Shown here: positions 24,229 through 27,443 of the stretch, in pieces
How the letters are laid out: each line of letters starts with the position of its first letter
Numbering within the stretch: the first letter of the stretch is position 1
Notes under the pieces: model-generated
What the model was told of the DNA's origin: nothing
Database searches by the model: none
Seen by the model: the letters and a program-made list of their open reading frames with translations, nothing else
Made by a program: the position numbers and the translations under genes
Assembly (NCBI GenBank): GCA_034428715.1
Contig: DAOUHE010000131.1
Span: 1 to 27,443 of the forward strand
Origin: Io17-Chloro-G2 sp034428715
GTDB taxonomy: Bacteria; Chloroflexota; Dehalococcoidia; Lucifugimonadales; UBA3495
Direction of reading: 5' to 3'
DNA: 27,443 nucleotides

Positions 24229-24501
24229 ATGACCTTGGTAAAGACCATCCACCAGTGGAACATCGACACCGAGGAAAACCTAGCGTCATTCGAGCGGGAG
24301 AGCCTGGAGGTCCTCCAGAAGGTGGACCGGCCCATCTACCACAGGTTCCTCCTCACCGACCCAGACTTCCTTCCCGACCCCAACGACGGCGACATAATCG
24401 GGAAGTGGAACCACGAGTTCGAGGGACCCTGCTACCTTGTGGAGGACGAAAACGGGAAGGTCCACATGGACTATCAGCCCTACCAAGAATGCAACCGATA
24501 G
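24229..24501 (+). CDS. Small acidic protein of unknown function
   Basis: 90 residues, rich in Asp and Glu, with a helical-looking first third (NIDTEENLASFERESLEVLQ) and a second part with alternating aromatic and acidic residues (FLLTDPDFLPDPNDGDIIGK, then EGPCYLVEDENGKVHMDYQ). No known motif, signal or membrane segment. The start is strongly supported by AAAGGAGG seven nt upstream, and the whole site follows the hairpin leader. After its stop at 24499-24501, a +1 frame continues with protein-like sequence to 24628. A small accessory or phage/ICE-type protein is possible; I do not recognise it. Confidence 0.65.
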   Translation: MTLVKTIHQWNIDTEENLASFERESLEVLQKVDRPIYHRFLLTDPDFLPDPNDGDIIGKWNHEFEGPCYLVEDENGKVHMDYQPYQECNR

Positions 24502-24628
24502 AGGAACCCATCGACGGTGGATTCCCTATGATGCAGAGCCGGACCAACTCCGGTACAACGGAAGGCCTCCCACCCCAGGAGGCCACGGCCCACGGCTCGA
24601 CAGGTGGAACTGGAACCCGGTAGCATGA
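24502..24628 (+). other. Protein-like +1 frame following the small acidic gene
   Basis: In the frame one base ahead of the upstream gene, the sequence reads RRWIPYDAEPDQLRYNGRPP followed by GHGPRLDRWNWNPVA and TGA. Its content of Trp, Tyr, Asn and Asp looks coding. The frame has no ribosome site or good start of its own; it begins where the upstream gene ends in CGATAG. It may be the true C-terminus of that gene, separated by a one-base change or by programmed frameshifting, or a decayed second gene. The 97 nt from 24629 to the next start hold nothing else obvious. Confidence 0.35.
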
Positions 24629-24725
24629 TAATCAAGGAACCCTAAGAGCAATCGGACCTTTTCCGTCGAGAAAAACGTCCTCCTATATGTGGTCGATGTG
24701 GACTCAACTTCGTGGAGGTAGAACT

Positions 24726-25841
24726 ATGCCACTTCCGGTCCCCATCGTCCTTGGGTTAGGAATTCTTGTGCTGGCGGCCTGCAATGGGTCTCCGCGAATT
24801 CCACCGAGTCCTACGCCGCTATCCTTGGCCGATGCCAAAGTGGTCGAATTGAGCACGGACGTTCGGCCGACGGACCTCTCCGATAAAGGGTACGTTGGCA
24901 TCAGCTCGGACGGCGAGATTTACCTGGTGAATATCACCACAGGGGAGAGACGTCAACTCACCAATGACGGGCACAGGAAGTCCGAAGCAGTCATCTCCGC
25001 TGACTACGTCGCGTGGATAGACCAGCGGAGGAGGATCGAACTGCCCGGAACCGACAGAGTTCCTCCCCGATTCAGTGACGACATATTCCTGCTTCACCTG
25101 AGTACCGGCAAGGAACGTCGCATAACCGAAGAACCGGCGGAGCGGCATCGTCTTCAGATCTCAGGCGCTCGCCTAGTGTGGCAGGACAACAGAAACGAAC
25201 TCGGAGAGCATTACACCCACTTCGATATCTACGCTTACGACTTGGAAGACGGCAAGGAGACACCGGTAGTAATCGCACCTGGGGCTCAAAAATGGCCGGC
25301 GATTCACGGTGACAAAGTCGTCTGGGCGGACAACAGGAATAGCCCTGTGATGGGAACGCCCAAGGCGGGCTGCGGCAACTGCCCGAACAATCTGTTCGAC
25401 ATCTACTCGTACGACTTCACCACCGGGGAAGAGAGGCCACTGTTTGAGTCCGGGCATCACAATGGACCCCCTTCCATCCACGGGCAATATGTCGCGTGGC
25501 AGGGATTTCGAGAGGACCGCGGGTCCGACATTAACGTGTTAGAGCTCGGTACCGGACAAAAGCGCGCAATCGCGCCGGGATCGAGAACCGGGACCATGCC
25601 CCTGGTATCGGGCGATTTCGTAGTCTGGACGGTGCGAGAAGCTTGCGATGTCGCTACGAGTACGCCTAGCGAAGTGCAGACCGGCGCCTTCGCACTCAAC
25701 CTGAAGACAAACGAAGTCCGCCAGCTATCCAACTACGTCGAGCCAGGCGCCTTGCTCCACGAAGACGTGGCGCTGGTCCATGAGAGCTGCTTCGGGATCT
25801 TCCGTCTCTACGCCGTATTCCTTGGAGACCCACACTCCTGA
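24726..25841 (+). CDS. Lipoprotein with TolB-like beta-propeller
   Basis: 371 residues. The start MPLPVPIVLGLGILVLAAC ends in a lipobox, LAAC, with Cys19 as the lipidated residue, so the mature protein is anchored outside the cytoplasmic membrane; a Pro/Ser linker follows. The rest is a beta-propeller with TolB-like blades: GEIYLVNITTGERRQLT, DIFLLHLSTGKERRIT, FDIYAYDLEDGKETPVV, FDIYSYDFTTGEERPLF and INVLELGTGQKRAI, alternating with 'VVWxDNRN' strands. GGAGG about seven nt upstream sets the start, but the n-region then lacks basic residues; starts at 24687 or 24696 would add arginines but lack a ribosome site. Two cysteines in KAGCGNCPNN may form a disulphide or bind a metal. Likely a binding or scaffold protein. 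Confidence 0.85.
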   Translation: MPLPVPIVLGLGILVLAACNGSPRIPPSPTPLSLADAKVVELSTDVRPTDLSDKGYVGISSDGEIYLVNITTGERRQLTNDGHRKSEAVISADYVAWIDQRRRIELPGTDRVPPRFSDDIFLLHLSTGKERRITEEPAERHRLQISGARLVWQDNRNELGEHYTHFDIYAYDLEDGKETPVVIAPGAQKWPAIHGDKVVWADNRNSPVMGTPKAGCGNCPNNLFDIYSYDFTTGEERPLFESGHHNGPPSIHGQYVAWQGFREDRGSDINVLELGTGQKRAIAPGSRTGTMPLVSGDFVVWTVREACDVATSTPSEVQTGAFALNLKTNEVRQLSNYVEPGALLHEDVALVHESCFGIFRLYAVFLGDPHS

Positions 25842-25866
25842 TCCAACAGCACCACGCAGTGGGTTC

Positions 25867-25995
25867 ATGGAGGAGGTTGCCAACCCGCTGCCGCCGCCAC
25901 CGCAGTTCAACCTCACGAAGGCACCGAAATTCCTCAAAAAGGCGGAGAGTAACCCCATAATGGCTACCGGCAACATCACCCACCACACGCCATGA
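25867..25995 (+). CDS. Possible small gene, unassigned
   Basis: 42 codons reading MEEVANPLPPPPQFNLTKAP then KFLKKAESNPIMATGNITHH to TGA. The composition is protein-like but there is no ribosome site, so it may be a remnant. It lies 25 nt after the lipoprotein gene on the same strand. Confidence 0.2.
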   Translation: MEEVANPLPPPPQFNLTKAPKFLKKAESNPIMATGNITHHTP

Positions 25996-25997
25996 CA

Positions 25998-26018
25998 GGG
26001 GGCAGGCGCACCGCCCCC
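25998..26018. other. GC hairpin after the lipoprotein region
   Basis: GGGGGC at 25998-26003 and GCCCCC at 26013-26018 form a 6-bp stem with a 9-nt loop. It has no U-run, so a Rho-independent terminator is not supported. Confidence 0.3.
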
Positions 26019-26177
26019 AAGCGAGCGACCGGAAAAAGAGAGGGCGGTTGACAACGCATCCATCGCACTGACCCCGGGACAGATAAATACATCCGGAAGC
26101 TCACCGAAGTCTGAGCGAAAAGATTGGAAGAATACCTGGGGCGCCGGGAACACATCTGAACTGGAAAGGAGAAAACC

Positions 26178-26811
26178 ATGACCGACAAGACCGGCGGGGA
26201 ACCCCCTCCGTGGAAAGGGTGGCAACCATGGCCGCCCTGGTGGCCCGGGAGATGCATACTCAGAGCACCAGGAAGAAGCACGGAGGCTACCTGATTAAGG
26301 AGAAATCAGAAACGAATCGCTCTCCTACATGGAACTGGCCGAAGGGATCATGAAACATGCGGGCCACGGCATCGCCCTGATCTTCCAGGAGGGAACCACG
26401 GCAAAGCCGATGGTACGGGTAGAATGCATCCCGAAGGGAGGGGCCTACTACGCACATGACTTGGACTTCCTGAGATGCCTGCAAGACGAAACGGCCCATA
26501 TGATGGCCCACGAGTACAGCACGAAGAGCAACCTGAGCCCGAAAGAGATGGAGAAAAGATCGGCAGAGGCCGGTGCCCGGCTGGACCGGACTCTGCCGAT
26601 GCAGGGATTGGAAGAAACAATCGCCTGCATGGGAGCAGCCACCGTAGACGGCAGGATTGATAAAAACATCCAAGTTTGGGCTGACACTCCCGGGGGAAAA
26701 AGATGGCTGGAAGCCAACAATGACATCAAAATGAAGTGGTTGACGTTAGAAAGGCCAGCGGCAGCAGAGACGGAGGACAAAGAGACATTTGCAGAATTGC
26801 AGGGGTACTGA
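26178..26811 (+). pseudogene. Unassigned gene with apparent frameshifts
   Basis: GGAAAGGAG precedes an ATG at 26178 with good spacing, but that frame (MTDKTGGEPPPWKG) runs into Trp/Pro-rich sequence and stops at 26292. A second frame, open across 26228-26353, then reads naturally (MAALVAREMHTQSTRKKHGG, then YLIKEK). A third, 26329-26811, carries the long body (MELAEGIMKHAGHGIALIFQ, KPMVRVECIPKGGAYYAHDL, PMQGLEETIACMGAATVDGR) and has no ribosome site of its own. Joined by two frameshifts they make one protein of about 205 residues, mixed alpha/beta and mildly charged. No family is recognised. Sequencing or assembly error is an alternative to true decay. Confidence 0.45.
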
Positions 26812-26860
26812 TTCTGGAACAGGCAAACACCATTACCCGCGAGGCTGAGCGGAAAACGGC

Positions 26861-26944
26861 GGCCCCCGGTTGTCGCTGGGGAGGCCGCCGCCGCTGCTGA
26901 TCCAGAAGTGGCAGGCCCTCCCGGTGACAATTCAAAAGGGAGAA
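26861..26944 (+). promoter_or_regulatory. Structured RNA leader, copy B
   Basis: It has the same order of elements as copy A at 24136: outer arms GGTTGTCGC (26868-26876) and GGTGACAATTC (26923-26933), an inner GGGGAGGCC pairing with GGCCCTCCC with one mismatch, and the tip CTGATCCAG (26897-26905). AAAAGGGAGAAA follows, as the equivalent of the copy A ribosome site. Here the next ATG (26962) is about 20 nt further on and leads to a broken frame. Confidence 0.6.
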
Positions 26945-26961
26945 ACAACACCCTGCCCACA

Positions 26962-27443
26962 ATGGACTAGACCGAAACGAGGGAATTCACCCAGGATCTT
27001 CAGGAACGGGCCTTTGACCTCCGACCACCGATCCGTCTATTCAGTCACCCTGCCAATCAGCCCAGCGCGGCTCTTTGTTGGTCAGCAATTGGACAGACTG
27101 CCAACCGCAAGGGTGCAGCCGCAAAATCCCGAGAGGAAAAGGACTGTGCAAAATCCCGAATCTTTGGGAATGTAAGAGGGTTTTACCCCCAAGTTCAGCT
27201 CTGTGCAAAATTGGATTTCCAGGACGGATGAATTTTGCACAGAGCTTGGTACACCTGGGGGCTTGGAGCGAGAACTGGCACAGGACACGCCTATGCCGGT
27301 CTGTTCGCGCCTGGGTGGCTGGCAGACGGCCAGTATGAACCAATTCCCATCAAGGAAATCGAAGAAGGAGTCCTGCAAGGCTACAGCAGAGTGCTGAACC
27401 TCTTCCGATGGGGACACGGAGAGCTGAGATGGGATGACCCGGA
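26962..27443 (+). pseudogene. Interrupted gene downstream of leader B (runs off the window)
   Basis: A single frame reads MD, TAG (third codon), then TETREFTQDLQERAFDLRPP, which looks coding. It loses protein character after about 27060, crosses a stretch full of TGTGCAAAAT repeats, meets TGA at 27229-27231, and from about 27265 looks coding again in the same frame: GHAYAGLFAPGWLADGQYEP, then IKEIEEGVLQGYSRVLNLF, open to the window's end. I infer one gene broken by an inserted repeat element of about 200 nt (roughly 27060-27260) and by a TAG. The function is unknown. Confidence 0.4.
27197..27246. repeat. Perfect 16-bp inverted repeat with related direct repeats
   Basis: AGCTCTGTGCAAAATT at 27197-27212 and its exact complement at 27231-27246 are separated by 18 nt. 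The core GCAAAATCCCGA also occurs at 27121-27132 and, as TGTGCAAAATCCCGA, at 27145-27159. Outside the arms, ACCCCCAAG on the left (27185-27193) and CTGGGGGCTT on the right extend a weaker symmetry. It could be facing ends of a deleted insertion sequence or a MITE; there is no U-run to make it a terminator. Confidence 0.8.

Noticed and set aside
25725..26225. Minus-strand frame of 166 codons opposite the lipoprotein end and the following gap
   Set aside because: It overlaps the end of the well-supported lipoprotein gene, is Gly/Ser/Pro rich without a domain pattern, and has no ribosome site.

Overview
The window looks like a fragment of a bacterial chromosome, probably an uncultured Chloroflexota (Dehalococcoidia / SAR202-like). 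This is an inference from gene content: many single-copy catabolic paralogues (LLM-class flavin oxidoreductases, VOC-fold dioxygenase/epimerase-type proteins, a PEP-mutase/isocitrate-lyase-type enzyme, a phosphotriesterase-like lactonase, a CoA-transferase subunit, an LVIVD-repeat protein, an NMT1/THI5-type binding protein) with strong Shine-Dalgarno sites and moderate-high GC. No rRNA or single-copy marker gene is present to prove it.

Layout. Positions 1-1100 are gene-poor, with a decayed CaiB/BaiF CoA-transferase tail and a 13-bp tandem repeat. From 1129 to 6655 everything is on the minus strand: an apparent operon isocitrate-lyase-like enzyme > VOC protein > alpha/beta hydrolase > MFS transporter (read right to left), then a gamma-carbonic-anhydrase-like protein and a two-domain VOC protein. 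After a plus-strand metallo-beta-lactamase-fold protein (6949-7845), a long minus-strand run (14225 down to 8972) carries a phosphotriesterase-like hydrolase, CoA-transferase subunit A without its B partner, a ketopantoate-reductase-like protein, a PPOX-fold protein, an LVIVD beta-propeller and a YgjP-type metallopeptidase. Then come a cupin and a two-domain VOC protein (plus), an LLM oxidoreductase, a substrate-binding-protein pseudogene with two in-frame TAG codons, a zinc-ribbon/DUF4234 membrane protein, and a second LLM oxidoreductase.

At 20500-20544 there is a clean 3' portion of a tRNA gene (minus strand, CCA encoded, no 5' half). Its orientation predicts that an integrated element lies to its right. 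The right-hand 6.9 kb fits that: a nuclease-like remnant, a GMC oxidoreductase, an IS5-type transposase fragment that may split a small gene, small unassigned genes, a beta-propeller lipoprotein, broken reading frames, and two copies of the same ~67-nt hairpin. The first hairpin runs directly into the ribosome-binding site of a small gene; the second is followed by a poorer purine-rich stretch before a broken frame. I recognise neither hairpin nor genes; this is the best candidate for something undescribed.

Outside that region the most striking non-coding signal is a set of interspersed palindromes of at least two sequence families, nearly all of which lie shortly downstream of a stop codon.
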